Both the position numbers and the translations under genes were made by a program. From NCBI RefSeq assembly GCF_000377945.1, contig NZ_KB898955.1:1-33141 (forward strand): 33,141 bases of DNA, given 5' to 3'. Below, one piece after another: positions 24,914 through 33,141 of the stretch (its first letter is position 1; each line of letters opens with the position of its first letter). The notes beneath the pieces were generated by a model. That model ran no database searches. It was not told the DNA's origin and worked only from the letters and a program-made list of their open reading frames with translations. Source of the DNA: Thioalkalivibrio sulfidiphilus (GTDB taxonomy: Bacteria; Pseudomonadota; Gammaproteobacteria; Ectothiorhodospirales; Ectothiorhodospiraceae).

Positions 24914-25315
24914 CTACCGCCAGCAGGTTGTCAGATTTGCCCCACGGACACCAGCCTGGTTCAGAGTCAGTGTCCCGCATTCATGACCTGCCTGCGGCCC
25001 TGTGGGCACGGCCTGGAGGGTATAGGCATTGGCCGTGGGTGCTGCGACAAAGGAGATGTTGTAGGCAACCGTTCCACTGTCCTTGGGTGAGACGCTGAAT
25101 GGAAGCGTGAGGCCGGCGTATGAATTGTTGAGTGTGAATTGACGCTCCATCCATTGGGCCAGCTCCATCAGGTCACCTTGTGCATTAGCCATGCGGGTGT
25201 TTTGCACATACCGCGTGTAATTGGGATATGCAATGGCGGCAATGATGCCGATAACCACCACAACGATCATTACCTCAATCAAGGTGAAACCCAGACTATT
25301 TTTCCTGCTATGCAT
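24914..25315 (-). CDS. pilE: PilE-type minor pilin
   Basis: This 133-residue type IV pilin-like protein has a short leader (MHSRKNSLG), a prepilin peptidase site before FTLIEV, Glu5 of the mature protein, and the hydrophobic N-terminal helix. The globular part has a C-terminal Cys pair (HECGTL and TTCWR), as in the D-region loop of pilins. It is the last gene of the minor pilin operon, 49 bases after pilY1; pilE in this position assists pilus assembly rather than forming the main fibre, by analogy with Pseudomonas. Confidence 0.92.
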   Translation of the reverse strand: MHSRKNSLGFTLIEVMIVVVVIGIIAAIAYPNYTRYVQNTRMANAQGDLMELAQWMERQFTLNNSYAGLTLPFSVSPKDSGTVAYNISFVAAPTANAYTLQAVPTGPQAGHECGTLTLNQAGVRGANLTTCWR

Positions 25316-25364
25316 CTAACATTCCCCGCATACATCAGTAACCAATTAAACAATCGGGTGGAAG

Positions 25365-28300
25365 TTACCTGATCTGTCTCCAGGATCCTCTGGGCCTCGC
25401 GATGGTGCCGCGCTCAACTATGCGTTCGACTTCGCCAGAAGAACCACTCGCGAATTTATACTCCCGCTCGCCGGCGGAAATGATGGCGGGATCCTTGATA
25501 ATACCGACCTCGGACCGGATACCACTCACGGGCACCTGAATCTCCTCACCATCCACGATGATCGTGATGTAGTCACCCGAACTGAATTCACCATCCTGGT
25601 TCATGTCGAAGACGGAATAGTCAAGGCGCGCACCGGATAGGGCGTCCATCTCCATCAGCCATGAGGAGCCACCAAAGGCACAGGGATCCGGGTCCGGCAT
25701 CAGGGTGGGGAAGATGATCCGACCCGCCCTTAGGATCGGTGTACTGATGACACGCTCACCTTCGAAGCCGTTGACGGGTGACAGCAGATCGATGAACCAT
25801 CCGCGACGCGTCGTCGCATTGTAGGTGAAGACATCGTTGCTCACGGCCCGCACGCTGGCAAAAGCGGCATCACCCCCGTCCGCAAGCACGGTCGGCCCCT
25901 CGTAAATGATAGTCTGCTCCTGCAACCGCTCACTTCGGCTGGTGTAGGCACCCACCGCGTTGCCATTGTCCCAGATGCCATAGAAGCTCTGAACCCGTGG
26001 GTTGTCCGTGTCCACGATGTTGTCACCCACCGCGAAGTAACGGCCGGTTCCAAAGTAGACCATGTAACCGCCGTTGGGATGCCGGCCAATCTCGGGCAGG
26101 GTCGTGATCGGCTGGGGATTGCCAACCGCGTCGCGTGCGCGGAACAGGGGCGCAGGGTTGCCTCCCGAACTGAAAGCACTGGCCCACTGCCCCGTGTTGG
26201 AGGCATGGGTCAGGTCAAATTTCCAGAGATTGCCATGCAGATCACCGGCGTAGGCATACTCCAGGGTACGCGAACCGTCGCTCACCATGGCCGGAGCCGC
26301 CAACCCATTGGGATTGGCAGACGTGCCCACAGCGGTGTTGATCTGACGGATCAGCGTACCGTCAGCCAGGTTCACAACAAACAGTCGAGCCGTATTGGAA
26401 TCGCTGTTGTAGCCATTGCCGAACACGGCCGCCCACTGGCCGTTCTTCATGCGACCCACGACCGGCGGCCCCAGCACATGGCCTAGTTCAGGATGGGTGA
26501 ACTCCCACAGCACATTGGAAGCCGTGACGTTATGGGGATCAGTCACGTCAATGGCAAACACCGTGCGTCCGCCCGCACCCTGCGTGCCCACCAGAATGGT
26601 GCGCCACTGCCCGCCGATATACGCGTCACCGGCAAAGAACTGCCCGTCCACCAGGTAGCGATGACTGTAGTTGTTGTCGGTGAGATTACTGAGGTGCGGA
26701 ATCACCGAGCTCGGCATGTAGGCGAAACGTTCCACGCCGGTCTGGGCATCGAAGCCGTGCAACATGCCATCGTTGGCGCCCACATAGATCATCGGCTTGA
26801 GGGCACGCCCCTGGCTGTCCACCTTGCTGAAGCGGAAGGCCGTGTAGGTCTCACCGCCGCCGGCTGCCGCCGGCAATGCCTCATAACCGAAGTTCTGGCT
26901 TCCCACGAAATGCGGGTCAGAATTGATGATACTGCCGAGCACTGTCGAACGTTCCCTGAACAGTCCGCCCTCCTCTGTTCGTACACCACGAACCCAATCC
27001 AGTCGCTGCTGACCACGACCATCCACCACGCTGTTGCGGTTGGTATTGAGCGCAAGCTGCTGTGATGGACTCAGGTTGGCCCAGGTAAACGGTACCGTAG
27101 TACCGCTGGCGTTTCGCGTCAGGATGTTCCTCGAGGACGGCGCGGGAATGAGATCCGCGGCGTCCCAGAGCAGATCCTCAAGCTCGCCCTGACTACCGAG
27201 GCTGTACGCCAAAAGCTGTCCGGTCCAGTCATCGTCCCTGAAGCGCGCCTGGTAGATCAACGTACCCATGTCCAGACGGGTGGAGTTCGTGGCAATGGAG
27301 GACGCCGAACTCTGTCGAACTTCGGTCACGATGTTGGAGAAGGCCTCGGTCAGCCCTTCCACCATCTTGTCGGCTTCACCCGCCAAGTAGTAGTTGTCGG
27401 GTCTCGGGAACGTGCTGCCGTCGCCACGAGACCCGAATGAGGTCAGCGTCTCCCCGTTGGTATGCCACCATTCCAGGGGGATCGGCCCGTTGAACGCATA
27501 GGGGTCGAAGGTCTGCTGCTGCGCCTGAGGAATCTTCAGGCCACCATATTTCGCGGCCAGCCAGAACTGATTGCGTCGAATAGGTTCGAGAGACTGAGCC
27601 TCCAGCACATCCACCCAGTGGGTCGAGACGGTTTGACGTCCAGGAAGGTCGGGGCGGATGTCCCGTGTATTGGAGTCATAGGCCAAACCCGCCATATACG
27701 CAGAGTTCTCCCGCCCCGTGAATGGAGTATTGATGGTGATGCCCTCAAGCTCCGCCACTTTGTTCGTGGCAGTAACCACGTTGACGGTCGTATCTGCACT
27801 GACTGCGGCGGGCATGGCTGGCTCATCCTGAGTCACTGTATTGCCGGGCAGATTCTTGTCCCTGTGGGTATAGACATCTCCGATACCAAGAATCACATTC
27901 GTTTGACAGTGATACTGGACCGGATCGGACCAGTTGGTGATAACCGGGAAGCCGTCTGCATAGCGCCTGCGTTCATCCGCAGTTGCACCAGCCATGCTGG
28001 TGTACTCGGGTACATTGCCCTGATTCTTGAAGTATCGGATTGCCGAATAGAACAGTTCGCTGACCGGGTCGAAGCTCTTGTGATTGAACTCGGTCATCTG
28101 ACCGAACTTGTTGATGTAATTGATCACCCCGCTGTTGCTGATCGTGGTGCTGAACTCTGTGCTCGATGCACTCGCATCCGCAGAGTCCGGGTTCGTGATG
28201 AAAACACCTGTGTTCGGGTTCCACTCCATGTTGGGGTTTGGAATCTCACCGGCGTCTGGATCCAGCTGCGTCGGCCCCACGAATTTCTTGCGTGCGCGCA

Positions 28301-29153
28301 ACACACCACCATCACGCAGAAAATCAGAGTGGTTCAGATAGCCAAAGGCACTGTAGCGCAAACTGCCTGCGTACTGCTGGATCAGGCCCTCCGGCTTCCA
28401 CCCTGCATCGTAGGCGCGGCAATTGTCCTCAACGCCCACGGCAGGGTCGCAGACCTTGACACGGATACTGACCTCGTAGACCGACGTTGAACTGATTGTG
28501 GCGGTCGGATTGTAGGCAGTCGGCGCGGTATTCACATCACCGGTCGCTGTAAAACGCATGCGGTTTCCCAGGCCCTGGATGCGCATCTGGAAATTGTTCC
28601 AGTTGAATGGCGTGGCGCCCTGTACCAGGATGCTGTCGGAACCTGTATCCGGCAGACGGCGGTTCGGATAGATGGCCGTGCCTCCCTGGCCATCATGGCG
28701 TGCCTTCTCCAACCAGGTCTCAGTCGCGGTGTCACGCACACGGTAGCCACCGGTCAGCACCTTTCGGAACGGGTCGATGGTCTGCGTGGCCGCCCAGTTC
28801 AGAAAGTTGCCGCTCCACTCATTTGTGCCGGCACACACCGGCCCACTGTTGTTGAGTGGATAGAAATGTCTATCCGCTTCAGTCGTACTGAAATGGTAGC
28901 CGTAGCACTTTTGATTATCGAAATATCCAATGTAGCGGCGATTGACGTCGTAGGGACCCAGGTTGGCCACGCTGTTGATTGTCGGCCACTCCACCGACGG
29001 CACCAGTGCCAGGTTGCCGGGCACGTTCCCGCCTGAGAACAGGGGTGTCTGCGCAATATTGATTGAGGCAAGCGCGCTCGCAGCCGGAAACAGGGCCATC
29101 ACACTGAGGATGGCAGCCGCCATAAAGGAAATGAATTTTATCTGCTTCTTCAT
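25365..29153 (-). CDS. pilY1: PilY1-type pilus tip / adhesin protein
   Basis: This 1262-residue exported protein belongs to a family located at the type IV pilus tip and needed for extension, adhesion and twitching. A signal peptide is seen (MKKQIKFISFMAAAILSVMA, cleavage near ASALA). The C-terminal half is a PilY1 beta-propeller: VYVGANDGMLHGFDAQTG-like blades (here MIYVGANDGMLHGFDAQTGV) and GRTVFAIDVTDPHN. A calcium-site loop DMNQDGEFSSGD lies near the end. I see no convincing von Willebrand A MIDAS motif in the N-terminal half, unlike Pseudomonas PilY1. Start ATG 29153 precedes the signal sequence; a 13-codon upstream extension is open but unlikely. Confidence 0.93.
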   Translation of the reverse strand: MKKQIKFISFMAAAILSVMALFPAASALASINIAQTPLFSGGNVPGNLALVPSVEWPTINSVANLGPYDVNRRYIGYFDNQKCYGYHFSTTEADRHFYPLNNSGPVCAGTNEWSGNFLNWAATQTIDPFRKVLTGGYRVRDTATETWLEKARHDGQGGTAIYPNRRLPDTGSDSILVQGATPFNWNNFQMRIQGLGNRMRFTATGDVNTAPTAYNPTATISSTSVYEVSIRVKVCDPAVGVEDNCRAYDAGWKPEGLIQQYAGSLRYSAFGYLNHSDFLRDGGVLRARKKFVGPTQLDPDAGEIPNPNMEWNPNTGVFITNPDSADASASSTEFSTTISNSGVINYINKFGQMTEFNHKSFDPVSELFYSAIRYFKNQGNVPEYTSMAGATADERRRYADGFPVITNWSDPVQYHCQTNVILGIGDVYTHRDKNLPGNTVTQDEPAMPAAVSADTTVNVVTATNKVAELEGITINTPFTGRENSAYMAGLAYDSNTRDIRPDLPGRQTVSTHWVDVLEAQSLEPIRRNQFWLAAKYGGLKIPQAQQQTFDPYAFNGPIPLEWWHTNGETLTSFGSRGDGSTFPRPDNYYLAGEADKMVEGLTEAFSNIVTEVRQSSASSIATNSTRLDMGTLIYQARFRDDDWTGQLLAYSLGSQGELEDLLWDAADLIPAPSSRNILTRNASGTTVPFTWANLSPSQQLALNTNRNSVVDGRGQQRLDWVRGVRTEEGGLFRERSTVLGSIINSDPHFVGSQNFGYEALPAAAGGGETYTAFRFSKVDSQGRALKPMIYVGANDGMLHGFDAQTGVERFAYMPSSVIPHLSNLTDNNYSHRYLVDGQFFAGDAYIGGQWRTILVGTQGAGGRTVFAIDVTDPHNVTASNVLWEFTHPELGHVLGPPVVGRMKNGQWAAVFGNGYNSDSNTARLFVVNLADGTLIRQINTAVGTSANPNGLAAPAMVSDGSRTLEYAYAGDLHGNLWKFDLTHASNTGQWASAFSSGGNPAPLFRARDAVGNPQPITTLPEIGRHPNGGYMVYFGTGRYFAVGDNIVDTDNPRVQSFYGIWDNGNAVGAYTSRSERLQEQTIIYEGPTVLADGGDAAFASVRAVSNDVFTYNATTRRGWFIDLLSPVNGFEGERVISTPILRAGRIIFPTLMPDPDPCAFGGSSWLMEMDALSGARLDYSVFDMNQDGEFSSGDYITIIVDGEEIQVPVSGIRSEVGIIKDPAIISAGEREYKFASGSSGEVERIVERGTIARPRGSWRQIR

Positions 29154-29197
29154 CACAGCTTCCCTCGTTGCCAGACTCTCGCTGGCAGACATGACTC

Positions 29198-29713
29198 CTA
29201 GCGCCTGAAAGTGGTTTGCAGGATCACCACAGCATCAGCCGTACCGCCCACGCCGCGCGCGGTGACCCTGTAGACACCTACTTCGGGCAACGCGCCAAAT
29301 CGCGCCGTGTCTCCCGCCGTCTGCACCGGCGGCAACTCTTCGATCACGTATCGCGGCTGTTCCGCAACGCCGGGCAGGTTCCCGGTGTAGAGCCTGGAAT
29401 TCGCGGCCCAGTTATGGGCCTCCCAGGTCGTCACCATGCCCGGATTGTTGAGAGGCGCCAGCAGTCCACCGGTATTGTTGAACTGGGGTAATGCGGCCTG
29501 GCTTAGGAAGGCCTCACCTTCCCTCAGTGCGGCCTCGGCGGCCTGGAATGCCAGGGATCGGTCCCTGACATTGCCCGCCATACGCTCCTGCAATGTGGTT
29601 GTCTGCATCGCAGTGACCCCGATGAGTGTCAGCAGCAACAGAAAGACCAGCGCGATGGCCAGCGCTGAGCCTTGCTGATTGGAACGTCGATTATTCAAAC
29701 GAACACTTAGCAT
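29198..29713 (-). CDS. pilX: PilX-type minor pilin assembly protein
   Basis: This 171-residue protein has a pilin-like N-terminus without the classic GFTLIE: QQGSALAIALVFLLLLTLIG, then TLQERMAGNVRDRSLAFQAAEAALREGE, which is the PilX N-terminal signature. It belongs to the initiation complex of the pilus tip. It starts 11 bases after pilW and ends 44 bases before pilY1 on the same transcript. Confidence 0.92.
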   Translation of the reverse strand: MLSVRLNNRRSNQQGSALAIALVFLLLLTLIGVTAMQTTTLQERMAGNVRDRSLAFQAAEAALREGEAFLSQAALPQFNNTGGLLAPLNNPGMVTTWEAHNWAANSRLYTGNLPGVAEQPRYVIEELPPVQTAGDTARFGALPEVGVYRVTARGVGGTADAVVILQTTFRR

Positions 29714-29724
29714 GTCGTCATTAC

Positions 29725-30768
29725 CTAGGGAAGTCGATTCCTGACACCGACGGTGGTCGTGAAGACCTGCCTCAACCTGTTGTCCGTAGGCGTGATCGTT
29801 TCGCCAGCGAATTCAATGGGCTGTACACCACCTGTGATGTTATCCGTCATGCTCACCAGCAGCAGCTCCACACGCACGCTGACCACCCTGCCCCAGTCAG
29901 GGCCGCCGGTGGCAAGGTTGGGGATGTCGGCAACACCAACATACTCGTCCACGCGGTTGTTGTTGTTGTTGTCAATCCCGTATGTGATCCGCATCCGCTC
30001 GACGCCCTCGACCAGTTCCTGCGCCGGCTGGGCTGCAACGCTTCTCCATAGGGCCGGCACCCCATTGCTGCCTTCCCGGACGTAGTAGGTCTTCGTCGAA
30101 ACCGTCAGGATTTCACCACTGGTGAATTGGTAGCCAAGTGAATTGGTCGCATTGCCTGGCGTAAATGCCGCGCTTGAATGCACGACGTTATGACCGCCAC
30201 TGACATTATTGATGTTTGTGATCTGGAACGCGGTTGCATTCACGCAGTCAGTGGCAATCACGACCTGCCCGATGGCAAGCTGATGTCCCGGCACCACATG
30301 AATCGTTGCTGCCGGAAGCGCCGGCTGGAAGGCAATCGTGGCGCCGGCGTTGTCCAGAGACCTCAACGTGAGGATGTCACTGCCCTGCAGGGGGTTCACG
30401 ATGCTTGGGTCTATGGTGGGCGTCCAACCCGTACCGTCCGCCTCGAAGCCTTCCACCGGGATTGAAAAGTTCCAGGCGTAGTTGTTCGCTCCATTCAGAA
30501 TGCTGTTCACACCGGTCAGGTCAGCCGACGCACACCCCCAATATCCCGCCATGCGGATGTCGCGGGCCAGGACTTCCATGGCGTAGCGTCCGTTTTCCTG
30601 GATTCGAGAGAGCGCTTCCTGAAACCGGTAGGTCTGGGTAGTGCCGAGAAACAGCTGAATGATCCCGGCGGTCAGGATCAGGGAGATCACGATGGCCACC
30701 ATGATCTCAACCAGCGTGAGACCTTTCTGCTTTCGTGATCCTACAGTCGTATGCATGGCGTTGATCAT
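29725..30768 (-). CDS. pilW: PilW-type minor pilin assembly protein
   Basis: This 347-residue protein has the prepilin site KG/LTLVEIMVAIVISLIL and the PilW pattern YRFQEALSRIQENGRYAMEVLARDIRMAGYWGC after the helix. It carries a long globular domain. The ATG at 30768 overlaps the pilV stop (ATGA), which supports this start over an ATG four codons later. It acts with PilV and PilX in priming pilus assembly. Confidence 0.93.
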   Translation of the reverse strand: MINAMHTTVGSRKQKGLTLVEIMVAIVISLILTAGIIQLFLGTTQTYRFQEALSRIQENGRYAMEVLARDIRMAGYWGCASADLTGVNSILNGANNYAWNFSIPVEGFEADGTGWTPTIDPSIVNPLQGSDILTLRSLDNAGATIAFQPALPAATIHVVPGHQLAIGQVVIATDCVNATAFQITNINNVSGGHNVVHSSAAFTPGNATNSLGYQFTSGEILTVSTKTYYVREGSNGVPALWRSVAAQPAQELVEGVERMRITYGIDNNNNNRVDEYVGVADIPNLATGGPDWGRVVSVRVELLLVSMTDNITGGVQPIEFAGETITPTDNRLRQVFTTTVGVRNRLP

Positions 30769-31211
30769 AGCTGCGTGGTCAGGACGAACTGCATTTCTGT
30801 TTCAGCGCCGCGGGAGTCATCCCACTCCACCACCACGGTGGCTATGCCGTTGGCATCAACCTGCACCGAGCCTGTGCCCGAAGGTAGTCGATCCGACAAC
30901 GCATCTCGCCAGGCCGTCAGATCATCACCGGGCACCGTGCCAGCACTTGGTGTAGCGGTCAGGGCAAGGTTGTACTGCCCATTCAGTGCAGCATCGCGAT
31001 TGGCACGCATGCGGTCTGTCATTTCATAGGCAAGATTGGTGGCCTGGCTCCGCAGATTCGCGCTGTGATTGAACTGCAGCGAGGTGGCCTGCAATCCTGC
31101 AAGCCCAAGCAGACCAATGGAAAGCACCAACACGGCGATCAGTACCTCGATCAGGGTCAGGCCCCGTTGAGACGTTGCTGCACGTATTGGCATGGATTCA
31201 GCTCTATGCAT
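30765..31211 (-). CDS. pilV: PilV-type minor pilin
   Basis: This 148-residue minor pilin has the cleavage site RG/LTLIEVLIAVLVLSIGLLGL, typical of PilV, then GLQATSLQFNHSANLRSQATNLAYEMTDRMRANRD, also typical. The start is ATG 31211, with ATG 31193 possible; either gives a short basic leader. It begins 10 bases after the preceding fimT-type gene and ends in a 4-base overlap with pilW. Confidence 0.92.
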   Translation of the reverse strand: MHRAESMPIRAATSQRGLTLIEVLIAVLVLSIGLLGLAGLQATSLQFNHSANLRSQATNLAYEMTDRMRANRDAALNGQYNLALTATPSAGTVPGDDLTAWRDALSDRLPSGTGSVQVDANGIATVVVEWDDSRGAETEMQFVLTTQL

Positions 31212-31221
31212 GGATGATGTC

Positions 31222-31764
31222 TCAGCTACAAGGTACTGTGGTCACAGATGCCCGGCCCGTCAGGTTGAGTGTGATGTCTCTTCCCTGATTACCTGAGCAG
31301 CCTGACACTCGGTGCTGAAAGGGTGCCGGTGCCGCAGTACCAGGCAGCCCTCCCGTGCCCTGGTATCGGATGTTTGCCGGCCCTGTGAGCGTAGCCCCAC
31401 CACTCAGCGGTCCCCAGACACGGACGAGTGGCTCCGTTGTCTGACGCACCCCGTCGTTGTTGAGATCCACGAATACGATCCAACCGACCGCCCAATTGGT
31501 CGAGGACGCTACACACGCTGTTTGGTTGGAAGAGGGACAGATACTGACCGGCAACCCTCTCTTGACCGCCTCGCTTCTGGCAAGATTCAACGCGGTGATA
31601 AGCTCGTTGGCCTGGGTTGAGGCACGGTTGTTCTGAACGATGCTCCAGAAACTGGGTACCGCAATGGTCAGCACGATCGCAGCAATCGCGAGCGTGACCA
31701 TCAATTCCACCAGGGTGAATCCGCCATTTCTGTTCATGGCACCAAGTGTAGACACCTGATTCAT
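31222..31764 (-). CDS. fimT: FimT/GspH-type pseudopilin, copy next to pilV
   Basis: This protein has about 180 residues. The prepilin site is NGG/FTLVELMVTLAIAAIVL, followed by the FimT/GspH domain (NELITALNLARSEAVKRGLPVSICPS, GWIVFVDLNNDGVR, and ITLNLTGRASVTTVPC at the end). The start is uncertain: ATG 31764 gives a 15-residue leader and ATG 31737 a 6-residue leader; neither has a strong ribosome site. It is 87 bases downstream of the other fimT-type gene, with which it shares only the general pattern. Confidence 0.9.
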   Translation of the reverse strand: MNQVSTLGAMNRNGGFTLVELMVTLAIAAIVLTIAVPSFWSIVQNNRASTQANELITALNLARSEAVKRGLPVSICPSSNQTACVASSTNWAVGWIVFVDLNNDGVRQTTEPLVRVWGPLSGGATLTGPANIRYQGTGGLPGTAAPAPFQHRVSGCSGNQGRDITLNLTGRASVTTVPCS

Positions 31765-31851
31765 GAGGTGTCTCTGGCCATGCGATAAACGGGCGGGTTT
31801 CGGCCGATGACCGGGCTCAAGCCCTTGGAACGTAAAATGTTCCGACAAGGC

Positions 31852-32367
31852 TCAGCAGCTGGCCTGCTCCACCCGGGGCCGCCCTGTGCGGCTGATTACG
31901 ATGCGCCGGGCCTGGTTTCCGGCACAGACGGTCACGGACCCCATGAGCAGAGCATTGTTCATTCGCCGGGTCTCCCCGGTCGCCACATAGGAGATGTAGG
32001 CGCTGGTCACGTTGTCCCCGTTGATCACCACCTGGCTACCGGGCGCGAACACCCTGAGCACTTCCCCCGCGGGCTGCACGGGCGCACCCGGCTCCGGGCC
32101 CACGAACACGATCCAGCCACTACTGTAGCCGTTGGATGAACCGCAGCTGCTGCCGTCCTCGCTGGCGCACAGGGTCACCCGCCTACCCCGCTTGACCGCC
32201 TCCGAGCGGGTCAGGTGCAGGGCGGTGACGAACTGGTTGGTGGTGGTCACGAGCCGCTGTTCGGCCACCAGGCTGCCGAAGCCGGGCACCGCGACGGTGA
32301 TCAGGATGGCGGCCACGGCCAGCGTGACCATGAGTTCAATGAGGGTAAGGCCATGTTCCCTTGGCAT
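31852..32367 (-). CDS. fimT: FimT/GspH-type pseudopilin, first gene of the minor pilin operon
   Basis: This 171-residue protein begins MPREHG/LTLIELMVTLAVAA, with a 6-residue leader and a clear GAGGAG site before ATG 32367. The GspH/FimT domain follows: FVTALHLTRSEAVKRGRRVTLC, SGWIVFVGPEPG, and a C-terminal ISRTGRPRV. It heads the operon; the 112 bases upstream, up to the relE stop, should hold the promoter, but I see no strong -35/-10 pair there. Confidence 0.91.
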   Translation of the reverse strand: MPREHGLTLIELMVTLAVAAILITVAVPGFGSLVAEQRLVTTTNQFVTALHLTRSEAVKRGRRVTLCASEDGSSCGSSNGYSSGWIVFVGPEPGAPVQPAGEVLRVFAPGSQVVINGDNVTSAYISYVATGETRRMNNALLMGSVTVCAGNQARRIVISRTGRPRVEQASC

Positions 32368-32479
32368 GGTGTGCTCCTCGTCCGTGAGGTGACATTCACA
32401 ATAATGGATGAAATGTGAAGGGGGAAGGGGGAACCTGAAGGCAACCTTTGAAGCCTCAAGGCGGATATTGCCCCTGCGG

Positions 32480-32746
32480 CTATCTATACACCTCTCGTCG
32501 ATGCCCGATACGGAGCACCAGGACAATGAGCATTTCGTCCTTCAACTCACAAATGACCCGGTAATCACCGATGCGGTAGCGCCATAGCTCGGAGAATTCG
32601 CCCTTGAGCGGAGCCCCCAACCCTCTGGGGTCCTGCAAGGCGGCGACCCTCTGCTCTAGATAGTTTCGAATTCGCCTTCGCGTCTGCGGATCGAGCCCTT
32701 TTACCGATTTTCTGGCGGACTGGGCGTATTCAATCGTCCAGGCCAC
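32480..32746 (-). CDS. relE: RelE/ParE-type toxin
   Basis: This 88-residue protein of the RelE superfamily reads [32 protein letters not shown], then [26 protein letters not shown] and [14 protein letters not shown], the full RelE pattern with basic residues and a C-terminal Tyr. Members cleave mRNA in the ribosome. It starts with GTG at 32746, overlapping the antitoxin end by 17 bases. It appears intact. Confidence 0.92.
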   Translation of the reverse strand: MAWTIEYAQSARKSVKGLDPQTRRRIRNYLEQRVAALQDPRGLGAPLKGEFSELWRYRIGDYRVICELKDEMLIVLVLRIGHRREVYR

Positions 32747-32957
32747 TCCAGAACTCCTCGCTCGTCAGCGTCTGCTCTTCGCCCTTGCGGATACGCTCCA
32801 AGACCTGTTCTGCCAGATAGATGTCCTCAAGGTCATCCAACTGGGCCTCGATGGCCTCGCGGATATAGTAGGTGGCCGTGCGGCCGGTGCGTGCGGCCAG
32901 TGCCTGAAGCCTCTCATAGGTTTCGTCGGGCAATCTGACGTTGGTTTGCTTGCTCAT
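32730..32957 (-). CDS. relB: RelB/DinJ-like ribbon-helix-helix antitoxin
   Basis: This 75-residue protein has an N-terminal ribbon-helix-helix domain ([40 protein letters not shown]) and an acidic C-terminal arm that would bind RelE. ATG 32957 is preceded by GGAGGG; the frame is open for 19 further codons without support. Toxin and antitoxin genes overlap and are in the usual antitoxin-first order. Confidence 0.92.
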   Translation of the reverse strand: MSKQTNVRLPDETYERLQALAARTGRTATYYIREAIEAQLDDLEDIYLAEQVLERIRKGEEQTLTSEEFWSGLDD

Positions 32958-32987
32958 GACGAGCCCTCCAATCCTGGGCGGCGCTTT

Positions 32988-33017
32988 ACATGTATAGCAT
33001 TGTGCGCCCGGCAATGC
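32988..33017. promoter_or_regulatory. Candidate relBE operator
   Basis: TACATGTA and, next to it, the inverted repeat GCATTG/CAATGC (32997-33002, 33012-33017) lie upstream of the antitoxin. TATACA on the minus strand could be the -10 box. No good -35 box is seen. Confidence 0.4.
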
Positions 33018-33029
33018 GGGGATCGCAAG

Positions 33030-33141
33030 CTAGCCCGCATATCTCACCACCCTTCTACTGCGGCCGCCGATCTGCTCGCTGTGACGGGGCGTGCTCACTT
33101 CAGCCGGCTTGACGTAGTGTCGGCTACGCCGGCGCCGTCTT
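33030..33141 (-). other. Unidentified reading-frame end at window edge
   Basis: A minus-strand frame enters from beyond the window and runs 36 codons to TAG at 33032-33030. The residues are Arg-rich (RHYVKPAEVSTPRHSEQIGG in part) and I do not recognise them. GCCGGC at 33103 and 33128 can pair around a GTAG/CTAC stem, so the stretch may instead be a non-coding repeat or an insertion-sequence end. Confidence 0.25.

Noticed and set aside
27980-28230. DASAS in PilY1 as a vWA MIDAS motif
   Set aside because: The match is within a Ser/Ala-rich loop, not after a hydrophobic strand, and the downstream MIDAS residues are not evident.

Overview
The window is a GC-rich gammaproteobacterial chromosome segment, most likely from an autotrophic sulfur oxidiser of the Ectothiorhodospiraceae/Thioalkalivibrio kind. 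This is an inference from three things: a cso-type alpha-carboxysome operon with form IA Rubisco, exported DsrE-family proteins, and core-gene clusters typical of Gammaproteobacteria (ispB | rplU-rpmA-obgE-proB and murJ-ribF-ileS-lspA-fkpB-ispH). No phage or integrase gene is visible.

Region 1 (1-8595) is carbon fixation. On the minus strand the order is cbbL, cbbS, csoS2, csoSCA, csoS4A, csoS4B, csoS1 (cut by the window edge). Rubisco, the CsoS2 scaffold, carbonic anhydrase, vertex proteins and shell hexamer together build the carboxysome. A divergent LysR gene, cbbR, faces cbbL across 356 bases with overlapping palindromes. csoS2 contains a well-formed -1 frameshift site (GGGAAAG, 6-nt spacer, 7-bp stem, immediate stop) predicted to yield a 501-residue short form beside the 987-residue full form. 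Hairpins lie between cbbL and cbbS and between cbbS and csoS2.

Region 2 (8596-22705) is housekeeping: tRNA-Pro(CGG), ispB, rplU, rpmA, obgE, proB, rpsT, murJ, ribF, ileS, lspA, fkpB, ispH. Between rpsT and murJ sit two tandem exported DsrE-like genes. In the second, the codon for the conserved cysteine is TGA, and the frame stays open and conserved for 43 more codons. It is therefore a candidate selenoprotein, with a nonsense-mutated pseudogene as the alternative. Most intergenic gaps here carry inverted repeats built from short units of about 7-9 nt that are purine-rich on one arm; they share an architecture but not one consensus.

Region 3 (22706-24911) is a small toxin-antitoxin island: one intact AbrB/PIN module followed by two modules whose antitoxins are intact but whose PIN toxins are broken. 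Three copies of the same 25-29 bp-arm hairpin (core GGGGTCAGAGTTGTTG) separate the modules from each other and from the pilus operon.

Region 4 (24914-32367) is a minus-strand type IV pilus minor-pilin operon: two fimT/gspH-type genes, pilV, pilW, pilX, pilY1, pilE. Upstream of it are a RelBE-type module (32480-32957) and, at the window edge, an unidentified reading-frame end.
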